Positions 1 to 8,623 of a DNA stretch of 64,000 nucleotides are shown one piece after another. The translations under genes and the position numbers were made by a program. The first letter of the stretch is position 1. Each line of letters begins with the position of its first letter. The stretch covers positions 2,790,001 to 2,854,000 of the forward strand of contig NZ_CP144164.1 of NCBI RefSeq assembly GCF_037478005.1, in the 5' to 3' direction. The notes below the pieces were generated by a model. The model searched no databases and was not told the origin of the DNA. It saw only the letters and a list, made by a program, of their open reading frames with translations. Origin of the DNA: Alteromonas sp. M12 (GTDB lineage Bacteria > Pseudomonadota > Gammaproteobacteria > Enterobacterales > Alteromonadaceae).

Positions 1-296
1 TCTTTCATCCAAGGGTCGGATAACAAAATCGCGCGATGGGCTAAAAAGTTTTCAATTTCATTTTCAGCTATCGCATCAATAACTTTACTCTCTACCGTAT
101 TGTAATAATCCAATTTATCGGTTTCACTAGACCATTCTAGTTGCGCTAACCAACCTTGCATATAGCTTCTTTCTTGCTCATCTATGACGCCATCAATCAT
201 CACAAACATAAGTGCAATATCAAATAAAGCCTGACGTTGAATTTGATCTTTGCACTGACCTAAATCCAATGCTTGAATAAATATAGTAAACCTCAT
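1..296 (-). CDS. TerB-like domain protein, partial (3' end outside window)
   Basis: An open minus-strand frame runs off the left edge. It starts at ATG 296 with GGAG eight bases upstream. The visible 98 residues begin MRFTIFIQALDLGQC and contain an alpha-helical stretch with ALFDIALMFVMIDGVID followed by EQER. This helix with an acidic 'DG.ID..E' turn is typical of TerB / DjlA-type domains, small helical bundles with acidic metal-binding residues. The frame stays open to base 1, so the C-terminus is unseen. Family assignment is by motif only; the function of TerB-like proteins of this kind is not known. Confidence 0.7.
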   Translation of the reverse strand, partial: MRFTIFIQALDLGQCKDQIQRQALFDIALMFVMIDGVIDEQERSYMQGWLAQLEWSSETDKLDYYNTVESKVIDAIAENEIENFLAHRAILLSDPWMK

Positions 297-370
297 CAAA
301 TTGCTCCATGGTGTTTTATAATCCAATCTAAAGTATCCTAGTCCAAACTATCACATCATGCTAATCAAAA

Positions 371-922
371 ATGGACAAACCCCAACAACAAAATCAATCG
401 AATCATTATATTGTCGGTCTCATTAATCCTAAAAGCCCTACCAATGTGGGAGCTGCGCTGCGCGCTGCTGGGTGTTATTCAGCAAAATCAATTGTGTATA
501 CAGGCAAACGTTATGAGCACGCGAAAAATTTCGCTACCGATACAAAAAATGCAAATGCACACATACCGCTAACGGGCAAAGAAAACATATTTGATGACTT
601 ACCTGCTGGTTATCGAAAAATCGCCTTTGAGCTGGTAGAGGGCGCGACACCACTGCCTCATTTTCAACATCCTGACAAAGCTATTTATGTTTTTGGGCCT
701 GAGGATGGCTCCATACCACAACAGATCCTCAATCAGTGTGACGAGATACTGTATGTCCCTACCATAGGTTGTATGAATTTAGCGGCCTCAGTGAATGTCG
801 TGCTCTACGACCGTATGGCAAAACAACAAAACACGGTTTATTCCGATGACATCATTCGCAGCAGCCGAGACACTAATAATAAACTTAAACGGAAAATGAC
901 CAGCAACGCCCAACAAAATTAA
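371..922 (+). CDS. SpoU/TrmH-family RNA 2'-O-methyltransferase
   Basis: 183 residues with the three SpoU (SPOUT) motifs in order: motif 1 NVGAALRAAG near residues 25-34, motif 2 YVFGPEDGSIP near 106-116, and motif 3 MNLAASVNVVLYDRM near 134-149. These form the knotted AdoMet-binding fold that methylates a ribose 2'-OH in tRNA or rRNA. The protein is a bare catalytic domain without an extra RNA-binding N-terminus, as in TrmL-sized members. The target RNA cannot be read from the sequence. The ATG at 371 has no strong Shine-Dalgarno site. It stands alone, divergent from the TerB-like gene and upstream of the HMG-CoA reductase gene. Confidence 0.85.
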   Translation: MDKPQQQNQSNHYIVGLINPKSPTNVGAALRAAGCYSAKSIVYTGKRYEHAKNFATDTKNANAHIPLTGKENIFDDLPAGYRKIAFELVEGATPLPHFQHPDKAIYVFGPEDGSIPQQILNQCDEILYVPTIGCMNLAASVNVVLYDRMAKQQNTVYSDDIIRSSRDTNNKLKRKMTSNAQQN

Positions 923-1038
923 CAATTATTTTACATATTTTTGATAAAAAAATTGTCTAAGTAGGTGTAATTATGTATTAATTGAAAGACAGCGTTTATT
1001 GCAAAACCTGCACTCTATCGATAATAAGGAAATCTACT

Positions 1039-2211
1039 ATGTCTGAAGATACTCGGATTCCCCGTAACTCAGAAAATGATCACACTGTTGAAATGGCGAA
1101 AACCAGACGGGAGTTTCTGAAACAAAAAACCGGTACTGATTTAAAATACACGGGTGAATTCAGTATTGATCCAGGTGTATTACCAGGCAATATTGAAAAC
1201 TTTATTGGAATCGTACAGATGCCAGTAGGTATTGCCGGTCCAGTGCAAATTAATGGTGAACATGCCAAAGGTTTATTTTACGTCCCACTTGCCACCACTG
1301 AAGGTACATTAGTGGCCAGTTACAGCCGTGGAATGCGTGTCATAAATGAATGTGGCGGGGTAAAAACGACGGTAGTTGAAGGTTGGATGCAACGTGCTCC
1401 AGCGTTTATCTTTGAAGATGCCAGACAAGCCCGTGACTTTGGACAATGGGTAGAACAAAATTTTGAGCAAATAAAAGCCGTATCCGAAACCACAACCAGT
1501 ATTGGCAAATTAGAGCATATTCAACAATGGTCAGTGGCGAAAACACAATACTTGCGTTTCAACTACACCACCGGTGATGCTGCGGGTCAAAATATGGTGG
1601 GCAAAGCGACCCTTGTCGCCTGTGAATGGATTAAAGCAAACTCCCCCATCCCCTGCATGTATTTGCTTTCTGGCAACATGGATACCGATAAAAAACACTC
1701 TCATCTAAATATGCTGCATTCAAGAGGCAAGCGCGTGATCGCCGAGATCATCTTGAAAAAAGAAGTGTTAGCTCGTGTCATGAATGTGGATACAAAAGTG
1801 CTAGCAGGTGCTACTACGCTAGCGAATAATGGCGCGCAATTAGCCGGTGCGGCTTATAATGGACCCCACTCAGCTAATGGCATCGCGTCTTTATATATTG
1901 CCACCGGTCAAGATGAAGCGAATGTAGTTGAGTCTCATGCGGGTATGTTATCCCATGAATTATTAGACAATGGTGATTTTTATCTTGCGGTTACCTTACC
2001 TTCATTAATAGTTGCCACCTTTGGTGGCGGTACAGGTTTACCTACACAAAATGAATGTTTACAGCTATTAGATTGTGTGGGCAAAGACAAAGCCAATAAA
2101 TTTGCTGAAATCGTTGCTGCGACCGTATTAGCCGGTGACATTTCATTAGCTTGCGCCGTCATTGCCGGCCACTGGGTAAGCAGCCATGACAAAATGGGCC
2201 GTAATCGCTAA
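1039..2211 (+). CDS. hydroxymethylglutaryl-CoA reductase (class I type)
   Basis: Reduces HMG-CoA to mevalonate with NADPH. The start at ATG 1039 is chosen over an upstream in-frame start at 982 because AAGGA lies just before it; this gives 390 residues. Visible signatures are ENFIGIVQMPVGIAGP, the catalytic Glu in ATTEGTLVAS (near residue 88), DAAGQNM, the catalytic Lys in MDTDKK (near 218), the catalytic Asp in GQDEAN (near 292), GGGTGLPTQ, and a C-terminal SSHDKMGRN that carries the catalytic His (near 383). The SGN.DTDKK block and C-terminal His/Ser region follow the class I enzymes of eukaryotes and archaea. No other mevalonate-pathway gene lies in the window, so its role here is open. 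Confidence 0.92.
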   Translation: MSEDTRIPRNSENDHTVEMAKTRREFLKQKTGTDLKYTGEFSIDPGVLPGNIENFIGIVQMPVGIAGPVQINGEHAKGLFYVPLATTEGTLVASYSRGMRVINECGGVKTTVVEGWMQRAPAFIFEDARQARDFGQWVEQNFEQIKAVSETTTSIGKLEHIQQWSVAKTQYLRFNYTTGDAAGQNMVGKATLVACEWIKANSPIPCMYLLSGNMDTDKKHSHLNMLHSRGKRVIAEIILKKEVLARVMNVDTKVLAGATTLANNGAQLAGAAYNGPHSANGIASLYIATGQDEANVVESHAGMLSHELLDNGDFYLAVTLPSLIVATFGGGTGLPTQNECLQLLDCVGKDKANKFAEIVAATVLAGDISLACAVIAGHWVSSHDKMGRNR

Positions 2212-2233
2212 CCCACAAATTTATATAAGTAGC

Positions 2234-2261
2234 GCGCTCGTGTCTATCGAGCGCTATTTTT
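2234..2261 (+). terminator. intrinsic terminator after the HMG-CoA reductase gene
   Basis: A GCGCTCG / CGAGCGC stem with a seven-base loop is followed by TATTTTT. It lies 23 bases after the stop codon at 2211, which fits a rho-independent terminator. Confidence 0.75.
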
Positions 2262-2391
2262 AAGCAATATTCCCTATGACATGCCGCGCTTAGTAACACC
2301 CATTTAAAATTTATTTTAAGATCATTTAAACCTTTTTTATTCTGGCTGCGACTTACTCTGTGATTGTTCTAATAATTTCAGAGAAAACACC

Positions 2392-3690
2392 ATGAAAATT
2401 GAAGATACCAGTGGACAAGATGTCGTACTGGCTAGCAAAAAAAATAAAAAACCACTGTTCATAATTATCGGCATTAGCGTAGTGTTAATCGTTTGCTATT
2501 TTAGCTTAGCATCGGCTTTTAGTAATTGGTCAAGTTCAGACCATTCGGTTTCAGCTCAGCGTTTACGACTTGCCACCGTGCACAAAGGTGATCTGGTTAG
2601 AGATTTGTCTGTACAAGGCAGAGTTGTAGCCTCTATTAGTCCCCGTCTGTATAGCCCAGCCCAAGGTACTATTACTTTTAAAGTGGATGCCGGTGATTCG
2701 GTGACTATCAATCAAGTGTTAGCATTGATCGACAGCCCAGCGTTGACCAATGAACTAAAACAAGAAGAGTCCAGTTTACAGCGTTCGCAAATGGAGTTGG
2801 ACAGAGAAAAAATACAAGCGAAAAAACAAGCACTGGAAAATCAAAAAGCCGTCGATCTTGCATTGGTCTCACTCACTGCCGCAGATCGAGAAAAACGCCG
2901 TGCAGACAAAGCCTATGCTACCCACTCCATAAGCCAGATCGATTATGAAAAAGCCCAAGACGATCTGCAAAATGCCAAACTCGTTCATCAACATGCGGTG
3001 CACGATGCTCAGTTAAACCAAGAGAGTTTAGCCTTTGAAATTCAAACCAAACAACTGCAATTGGAACGACAAGCTTTGCAGGTTGATGAATTAACACGCA
3101 AAGTGGACGAATTGACAATGCGCTCTCCAGTCAATGGCATCGTCGGTAATTTAGCGGTACAGCAAAAAAACCAAGTTACACAAAACCAGCCCATTTTAAG
3201 CGTGGTGGACTTATCAGAATTCGAGTTAGAAGTTGATATTCCAGAAAGCTACGCCGACGATTTGGCGATTGGTATGCTTGCAGAAGTTAGTTTCAATGGC
3301 GAAACGCACTTGGCCACCCTAGTCACTATCTCACCTGAAATTGAGAACAATCAAGTGAATGGCAGAGTGCGTTTCGCCTCCCACAATGCTGCAGGAGAAG
3401 CCTTAGAACAGCCACAAGGATTGCGTCAAAACCAACGCCTAACCACGCGCATCCTAATGGAAAGTAAGGAAGATGTGTTAATGGTGCAACGAGGACAGTT
3501 CTTAGACAGTGGCAGTGGCCGCATTGCATATCTGGTTAAAGACGGAATGGCAGAAAAAACGCCGATTTCCACCGGAATTAGAAGTTTATCCAATGTTGAA
3601 ATAATGCAAGGTCTGAATGCCGGAGACACCATCATCATTTCCGGTACAGAACAATTCAACGGTGCGCAGCGAATTCTCATCACCAATTAA
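2392..3690 (+). CDS. periplasmic adaptor subunit of a MacAB-like ABC exporter (HlyD family)
   Basis: 432 residues. A cytoplasmic N-terminal tail is followed by one membrane helix (about residues 22-43), then a periplasmic part. A barrel-sandwich half-motif precedes a long coiled-coil hairpin (about 115-245, rich in Gln, Lys and Glu), the second lipoyl half (RSPVNGIVGNL), and beta-barrel and membrane-proximal domains. Such adaptors link an inner-membrane transporter to an outer-membrane TolC channel. It is the first gene of a cluster with an ATPase at 3731 and two permeases at 4457 and 5781. No outer-membrane factor is encoded here, so a TolC from elsewhere is presumably used. Substrate unknown. 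Confidence 0.88.
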   Translation: MKIEDTSGQDVVLASKKNKKPLFIIIGISVVLIVCYFSLASAFSNWSSSDHSVSAQRLRLATVHKGDLVRDLSVQGRVVASISPRLYSPAQGTITFKVDAGDSVTINQVLALIDSPALTNELKQEESSLQRSQMELDREKIQAKKQALENQKAVDLALVSLTAADREKRRADKAYATHSISQIDYEKAQDDLQNAKLVHQHAVHDAQLNQESLAFEIQTKQLQLERQALQVDELTRKVDELTMRSPVNGIVGNLAVQQKNQVTQNQPILSVVDLSEFELEVDIPESYADDLAIGMLAEVSFNGETHLATLVTISPEIENNQVNGRVRFASHNAAGEALEQPQGLRQNQRLTTRILMESKEDVLMVQRGQFLDSGSGRIAYLVKDGMAEKTPISTGIRSLSNVEIMQGLNAGDTIIISGTEQFNGAQRILITN

Positions 3691-3730
3691 TCACTCCTAC
3701 ATTAAAAGCAAAAAGAATTAAGGAAAGCAC

Positions 3731-4447
3731 ATGTTAACAATGACAGACGTAAAAAAAGTATTTCGTACTGATTTGGTTGAAACCCACGCCTTACGTGATT
3801 TCAATTTACAGGTAGATGAAGGTGAATTTGTCGCCGTCACTGGCCCTTCTGGCTCTGGAAAAACCACCTTTTTAAACATTGCAGGTTTGTTAGAAACCTT
3901 CGAAGGTGGTACTTACCAGCTAGATGGTCAAGATGTCAGTCGTCTTAATGACAAAAAACGCAGCCAACTAAGAAATGAAAAAATAGGGTTCATTTTTCAA
4001 AGTTTCAATCTTATCCCTGACCTAAACCTGTTCGATAATGTAGATGTGCCCCTTCGTTACCGCGGATTTAAAAGTAATGAACGCAAAAAACGGATTGAAG
4101 AAAGTCTCGAATTAGTCGGCTTGGCTAACCGAATGAAGCATTTACCCTCGCAACTTTCAGGTGGGCAGCAACAACGTGTCGCCATTGCCCGAGCTTTAGC
4201 CGGTGATCCACGGTTCTTACTTGCCGATGAACCAACCGGAAATTTGGACACTAAAATGGCATTAAGTGTATTGGAGCTACTCAAACAAATTAATGACCAA
4301 GGCACGACTATCGTTATGGTGACCCATGATCAACATTTGGCTTCCCAAGCCAAACGCAATATATACGTACGAGATGGCAAAGTCAGTGAATTAACTGACT
4401 CATCTGAGCCCACTATCGCTGAGCTTAATCAAGCGGCCAACGGATAA
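3731..4447 (+). CDS. ABC transporter ATP-binding protein (MacB/LolD type)
   Basis: 238-residue nucleotide-binding subunit. It has Walker A GPSGSGKTT (near 38-46), a Q-loop at FIFQSFNLIPDL, the signature LSGGQQQR, Walker B FLLADEPTGNLD and the switch His in MVTHD. The LNLFDNVDVPLRYRG stretch after the Q-loop is typical of the MacB/LolD/FtsE group that works with FtsX-like permeases. AAGGA precedes the ATG. The gene sits 40 bases after the adaptor and 9 bases before the first permease, so the four genes are probably one operon. It drives export or periplasmic mechanotransmission by ATP hydrolysis; the substrate is not evident. Confidence 0.92.
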   Translation: MLTMTDVKKVFRTDLVETHALRDFNLQVDEGEFVAVTGPSGSGKTTFLNIAGLLETFEGGTYQLDGQDVSRLNDKKRSQLRNEKIGFIFQSFNLIPDLNLFDNVDVPLRYRGFKSNERKKRIEESLELVGLANRMKHLPSQLSGGQQQRVAIARALAGDPRFLLADEPTGNLDTKMALSVLELLKQINDQGTTIVMVTHDQHLASQAKRNIYVRDGKVSELTDSSEPTIAELNQAANG

Positions 4448-4456
4448 GGAAAAATA

Positions 4457-5770
4457 ATGTTTACTTATTATCTGCGTTTGGCCCTAAAAAGCATCAAGCG
4501 AAACCCTATTTTAAGTGCACTGATGATCACCGCTATTGGTCTTGGTATTGGTGCAAGTATGACTACGGTAACAGTTAACTATCTGATGTCAGCTAATCCC
4601 ATTCCCCATAAAAGTGAACAACTTTTCTATGTGCAATTAGACAGTTGGTCACAGTTTGAACCTGCCCGCGAGCCGAATGAGCCACCGGATCAAATCACCT
4701 GGACTGAAGCCACCAATTTGATGCAAGCAAAACAAGCGTATCGGCAAACAGCCATGGCTTCTACCGGCGGTGTTGTCGAACCTCAAGGTCAAGATGAGAA
4801 GCCCTTTATGGCCAGCATTCGTTTAGCCTTTTCTGATTTTTTCCCGATGTTTGATGCCCCTTTTTTGTTTGGCAGTGGCTGGCCTGATAGCAGCGATGAC
4901 AATAGAGAATATGTGGTGGTGATCAGCAAAGCCACGAATGAACGTGTGTTTGGAGGAGAAAACTCTGTTGGTCGTACGATTCGGATTGTAGGCGAAAACT
5001 TCCGAGTGGTGGGTGTTTTAAACGATTGGCTGTTAGTTCCACGGTTTTATGATGTCACCACTGGTGCCTTTGATGAAACCGAAGAAGTCTTTATGCCGTT
5101 TTATATGAAGCAAGAATTAGAATTATCTAATGGCGGCAATACCAATTGTTGGAAAACCCCAGAAGGTGAAGGTTTTGCTGCATTTTTACAATCTGAGTGT
5201 GTTAACTATCAGATGTGGGTTGAACTTAGAAACGCAAATGAAAAAGCCCAGTACATGGATTTTTTAAATAACTATGTCAACGAACAAAAAGCCTTAGGAC
5301 GTTTTGCCCGCCCATTGAACAACCGCCTTTCTAACGTCATGGAATGGATGGAAAACCAAGAAGTGGTTGCCGACGACGCCCAAATCATGATGTGGGTGTC
5401 CTTTATGTTTTTATTAGTTTGCCTGCTTAATACCATAGGTTTGTTGCTGGCAAAATTTACTGGAAAAGCTGCAGAAATAGGTTTACGCAGAGCGGTAGGC
5501 GCGTCTAAAACAGACCTGTTTATTCAGCATATCGTCGAAACGGCCTGCATTGGCATAGCCGGCGGTATTTTGGGACTGGGTTTAGCCTTTCTTGGACTCG
5601 AAGGTATTAAATCTTTGTACGGTGAGTTTGTGCAAAATTTAGTTGGACTGGATATTACCATGATGGCCAGTGCGATTTTACTTGCGTTAGTTTCGAGTAT
5701 TTTAGCCGGCATGTACCCTACTTGGCGCGCCTGTAACATCGCCCCAGCCAGCCAATTAAAAAGTCAATAA
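4457..5770 (+). CDS. MacB-like ABC permease (FtsX domain), first copy
   Basis: 437 residues in the MacB/FtsX plan. The first membrane helix near residues 18-40 is followed by a large periplasmic domain (about 45-310), then three C-terminal helices (about 320-345, 365-395, 405-430). The motif GLRRAVGASKTDLF between the second and third helices is the usual FtsX coupling segment. The gene has no fused ATPase domain, unlike E. coli MacB, and relies on the ATPase just upstream. It shares layout but not close sequence with the second permease at 5781, suggesting a heterodimeric membrane unit. GGAGAAG follows its stop and serves the next gene. Confidence 0.88.
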   Translation: MFTYYLRLALKSIKRNPILSALMITAIGLGIGASMTTVTVNYLMSANPIPHKSEQLFYVQLDSWSQFEPAREPNEPPDQITWTEATNLMQAKQAYRQTAMASTGGVVEPQGQDEKPFMASIRLAFSDFFPMFDAPFLFGSGWPDSSDDNREYVVVISKATNERVFGGENSVGRTIRIVGENFRVVGVLNDWLLVPRFYDVTTGAFDETEEVFMPFYMKQELELSNGGNTNCWKTPEGEGFAAFLQSECVNYQMWVELRNANEKAQYMDFLNNYVNEQKALGRFARPLNNRLSNVMEWMENQEVVADDAQIMMWVSFMFLLVCLLNTIGLLLAKFTGKAAEIGLRRAVGASKTDLFIQHIVETACIGIAGGILGLGLAFLGLEGIKSLYGEFVQNLVGLDITMMASAILLALVSSILAGMYPTWRACNIAPASQLKSQ

Positions 5771-5780
5771 GGAGAAGACT

Positions 5781-7010
5781 ATGAGCTCTAATCAATGGGA
5801 AATTGGTCCAATCTTTCGTGCTTTAATGCGCAACAAGGTGGGTGCCATTTTGATTGCAATACAAATTGCCGTCACTATGACAATAGTGGTCAATTCAATA
5901 TTTATTATTCTTGAACGTGCGCAACGTATCGAGCGAGAAAGCGGCATCGATGAGGCCAATAGCTTTTACCTAACCACTACAGGTTTTGGTACGAGTTTTG
6001 ATCCTAAAAGTACCGCCATTGATGATTTAGCATTAATCCGCGCTACGCCTGGGGTACTAGATGCAATCCAAATTAACGCCATTCCTGTGAGTGGTGGTGG
6101 CTGGTCGATGAGTTTTCAAACTGAACCAGGCGAAGAAAAAGAAAGCGAAGGCGCTGCGATTTATATGGTCGATGAACACGCCATCAATGCACTTGATTTA
6201 GAAGTAATTGCCGGTGAAAACTTCTTACCGAACGACGTGAGGTGGCGGCAACGAAGTGTGACCGATTGGCCTGATAATGTACTTATTACTAAAGTCCTTG
6301 CGGAGTCTTTATTTGCGGATATCCCTTATCAAAATGTAGTGGGTAAAACCATTTATATTCGTCAAACAGAACCTATGATCGTAAAAGGGATTGTCGATAA
6401 AATTCAAGCTCCTTGGGTGGGTTGGGATGACTTAGAACACACAGTTCTTACACCGGAGTTAACCGAGTTTGAGTCCAATCGCTACTATATCCGCGCTCTA
6501 CCAGGACAACGTGATGCAATAATGCCGATTATTGAAGAAGCGCTAGCCTCATCAAATAAACAACGCATTATTCGCAACATGCGTACCGTTCAAGAAACAC
6601 GAGAACGCAGCTATCGCGGAGATACCGCGATGATAAAAATACTTTCAACCACTATGGTAATCCTTACCATAGTAACCGGGTTAGGTATTGTTGGTTTAGC
6701 CAGCTTTAGTGTTAATCGTCGTAAAAAACAAATAGGCACACGGAGAGCGTTAGGGGCAAGTCAAGGGTCGATTGTGCGTTACTTCATGATTGAGAATTTT
6801 TTGATAAGCACTGTAGGTGTCGTCTTAGGTGCCGTACTAACAGTTGGTTTAAATATGTTGTTAGTGAATATGTTTAGCCTGAATGCACTAGATTGGTATT
6901 TTGTGCCCGCAGGTATGTTAGTACTTTGGATTGTAGGGCAAATAGCGGTATTTGGCCCCGCACAAAAAGCGGCGAATATCCCGCCGGCATTGGCCACTAG
7001 AACGGTCTGA
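5781..7010 (+). CDS. MacB-like ABC permease (FtsX domain), second copy
   Basis: 409 residues, same architecture as the preceding permease. An N-terminal helix (about 20-42) precedes a periplasmic domain, then three C-terminal helices with the coupling motif GTRRALGASQGSIV between the first two. The start has an excellent Shine-Dalgarno (AAGGAGAAG). It is the last gene of the adaptor-ATPase-permease-permease set. Paired permeases with one ATPase and one adaptor are common in Alteromonadales; the exported compound has not been defined from sequence. Confidence 0.88.
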   Translation: MSSNQWEIGPIFRALMRNKVGAILIAIQIAVTMTIVVNSIFIILERAQRIERESGIDEANSFYLTTTGFGTSFDPKSTAIDDLALIRATPGVLDAIQINAIPVSGGGWSMSFQTEPGEEKESEGAAIYMVDEHAINALDLEVIAGENFLPNDVRWRQRSVTDWPDNVLITKVLAESLFADIPYQNVVGKTIYIRQTEPMIVKGIVDKIQAPWVGWDDLEHTVLTPELTEFESNRYYIRALPGQRDAIMPIIEEALASSNKQRIIRNMRTVQETRERSYRGDTAMIKILSTTMVILTIVTGLGIVGLASFSVNRRKKQIGTRRALGASQGSIVRYFMIENFLISTVGVVLGAVLTVGLNMLLVNMFSLNALDWYFVPAGMLVLWIVGQIAVFGPAQKAANIPPALATRTV

Positions 7011-7016
7011 AATCGT

Positions 7017-7052
7017 AAAAAAAAAGCGGAAATTCTTTTAAAGAATTTCCGC
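7017..7052 (-). terminator. intrinsic terminator for the 36-residue peptide gene (minus strand)
   Basis: A perfect inverted repeat at 7026-7052 (13-base arms beginning GCGGAAATTC, one-base centre) is followed on the minus strand by nine uridines (the A-run at 7017-7025). It ends the small minus-strand unit starting at 7206. On the plus strand there is no T-run after the hairpin, although the arms could still slow transcription from the permease gene. Confidence 0.8.
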
Positions 7053-7095
7053 AAACAACTTCTACTTAGGAAAATTGGGACAGAACGCCCAATAA

Positions 7096-7206
7096 TTATT
7101 TCGCTTTTTTAAGCTGCTTTTTCAATTTTGCTAGTTTATTTTTTTGCTTTGCGATTTTCGCTTTACTGGTCTTAATTTTTGCTTTCAAAGTCTTTACTTT
7201 AGCCAT
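7096..7206 (-). CDS. 36-residue lysine-rich helical peptide
   Basis: A short frame that begins MAKVKTLKAKIKT and ends KKQLKKAK. About half of the residues are lysine; hydrophobic Val, Leu and Ile recur at three- or four-residue steps, so it can form one amphipathic, very basic helix or coiled coil. There is a strong Shine-Dalgarno (AAGGAG, 7 bases before the ATG). An intrinsic terminator lies 43 bases after the stop, giving a complete expression unit between the transporter and the RHH gene. The composition suggests nucleic-acid or ribosome contact or membrane interaction, but no family is recognised. Confidence 0.7.
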   Translation of the reverse strand: MAKVKTLKAKIKTSKAKIAKQKNKLAKLKKQLKKAK

Positions 7207-7251
7207 GCTGGCATCTCCTTAAAAAATGATGAAAATACAAACACTAATCGA

Positions 7252-7416
7252 TTAATCTCGATCCTTGTGTTGTGTTAAAAAATCACGAATAAAACGCCGA
7301 ACTTCACGGGCTGCGCTTGTATCTAACTCGTCACAAAGCTTCACAAATTCAGCTCGTTCCTGATCATTAATCCTAACAATTAGCTGGCTATTTTTCTTTG
7401 ATTTTTTATGCTGCAA
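7252..7416 (-). CDS. small ribbon-helix-helix-like DNA-binding protein
   Basis: 54 residues if started at TTG 7416, which has GGAG seven bases upstream. A longer frame from 7497 exists, but its extra N-terminus is unlike the rest and would overlap a palindrome. The core has a beta-strand QLIVRIN, a helix DQERAEFVKLCDELD, a turn, and a second helix AREVRRFIRDFL, which is the order of Arc/MetJ/CopG-type ribbon-helix-helix domains. These bind DNA as dimers with the strand in the major groove. It may regulate itself through the palindrome at 7495-7510. No toxin gene is adjacent. Confidence 0.65.
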   Translation of the reverse strand: MQHKKSKKNSQLIVRINDQERAEFVKLCDELDTSAAREVRRFIRDFLTQHKDRD

Positions 7417-7490
7417 AATAATCTCCAAAACGCCAATTAAAAGTAAGGTTTGCTCTCGTGATGAGGCAATATTGACCGATATCCATATGA

Positions 7491-7521
7491 TAGTCAATGT
7501 ATATACATTGCATAGTCATTG
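7491..7521. promoter_or_regulatory. candidate operator: perfect palindrome plus direct repeat
   Basis: CAATGTATATACATTG (7495-7510) is a perfect 16-base palindrome. It overlaps a near-direct repeat, TAGTCAATG (7491) and TAGTCATTG (7513), 22 bases apart or two helical turns. It lies in the gap between the modC stop (7553) and the RHH gene start (7416). Spacing and symmetry fit an operator for a ribbon-helix-helix dimer pair; this is inference. Confidence 0.45.
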
Positions 7522-7552
7522 TTAATACACTTTTCTGATCATCTGCATACAC

Positions 7553-8623
7553 TTACTTTAAAACAACACCTTTGATTTGTGCGAACACTCGAAGATGTTT
7601 GGCTAACTTTAATTGCTCAAAGGATCGTTGGGTAATTTGACTGAGAATAACACTAGTGCCTACTTTCAATTTTAAAATAACACTACCGTTTTCAGTGAAC
7701 TTAAAATCCATTATGTCGGCTGGCAGCACATTAAGGATACTGGTATCTGCAGCCCGGGATAAACTCACACTGACGTCTTTTGCGTGTATCACCACCTTCA
7801 TTCGTTGATCTATTGGTTTGTTGATAACACTTACCCAAAGCTGTCCAGCTTGGGTTATTAAAGCGCTGACATGCTGTTGCTCATCAATCAATTCAACCTT
7901 GGCACTTAATACACTTTGAAGATCTGATCCCAAGGTCAATGGTTGATTGAGATCTGTGAGTAATTCTGTACTTTCCCCCTGCCCTGTAATACCTGTTTTA
8001 TCCATCAACACTACCTGTTTAGCAACTCGGGCCAATTCAGACTTAGAATGGGTAACATAGATGACGGGTATCGCAATTTGTTCAAGTAAAGGTTCTAAAT
8101 AATCTAAAAATTGGCTTTTAAGTTGCTCATCTAAAGCAGACAGCGGCTCATCCATCAATAATAAATCGGGTTGTGTCGCTAAAGCTCTGACGATAGCGAC
8201 TCTTTGCTGCTCGCCACCTGATAATGTTTTAGGTAAGCGATTTAACAAGGGAGTTAATTGCAATAATTCAATTAACTGCGAAACATCAAACCGCTTTTTG
8301 CGACCTTTATGGGCTTTTAATCCTTGGTAAAAGTAAATATTTTGCGCAACATTTAGATGTTCAAACAAACTCGGTTGTTGAAACACCATACCGATATGAC
8401 GGTTCTCAGGGGCAATCCATGTACTCGCATTCTGCCAAACTTTTTTATCAAAAGTGACTTCAGCATTCGGATATTTATCTAATCCAGCAATAACCCTCAG
8501 CAAAGTTGTTTTACCCGCACCAGATGGACCGAAGATGGCCGTCACACCAGCACTGTTAACATCTAGTTTAACGTCAATCGTTCTACTCTTTAGTGGTTTC
8601 GAGAAACGTACCAATAGGCTCAT
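7553..8623 (-). CDS. modC: molybdate ABC transporter ATP-binding protein ModC
   Basis: 356 residues. The ATPase domain has Walker A GPSGAGKTT (near 34-42), signature LSGGEQQR, Walker B LLLMDEPLSALD and switch YVTHS. A C-terminal TOBE (molybdate-binding regulatory) domain covers about 285-350. It energises molybdate uptake for molybdenum cofactor enzymes. The ATG overlaps the modB stop (ATGA), so it is translationally coupled as the third gene of modABC. Confidence 0.92.
   Translation of the reverse strand: MSLLVRFSKPLKSRTIDVKLDVNSAGVTAIFGPSGAGKTTLLRVIAGLDKYPNAEVTFDKKVWQNASTWIAPENRHIGMVFQQPSLFEHLNVAQNIYFYQGLKAHKGRKKRFDVSQLIELLQLTPLLNRLPKTLSGGEQQRVAIVRALATQPDLLLMDEPLSALDEQLKSQFLDYLEPLLEQIAIPVIYVTHSKSELARVAKQVVLMDKTGITGQGESTELLTDLNQPLTLGSDLQSVLSAKVELIDEQQHVSALITQAGQLWVSVINKPIDQRMKVVIHAKDVSVSLSRAADTSILNVLPADIMDFKFTENGSVILKLKVGTSVILSQITQRSFEQLKLAKHLRVFAQIKGVVLK

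Noticed and set aside
7252..7497. 81-residue version of the RHH protein
   Set aside because: The added N-terminus overlaps the palindrome and is not RHH-like; TTG 7416 has a well-placed GGAG.
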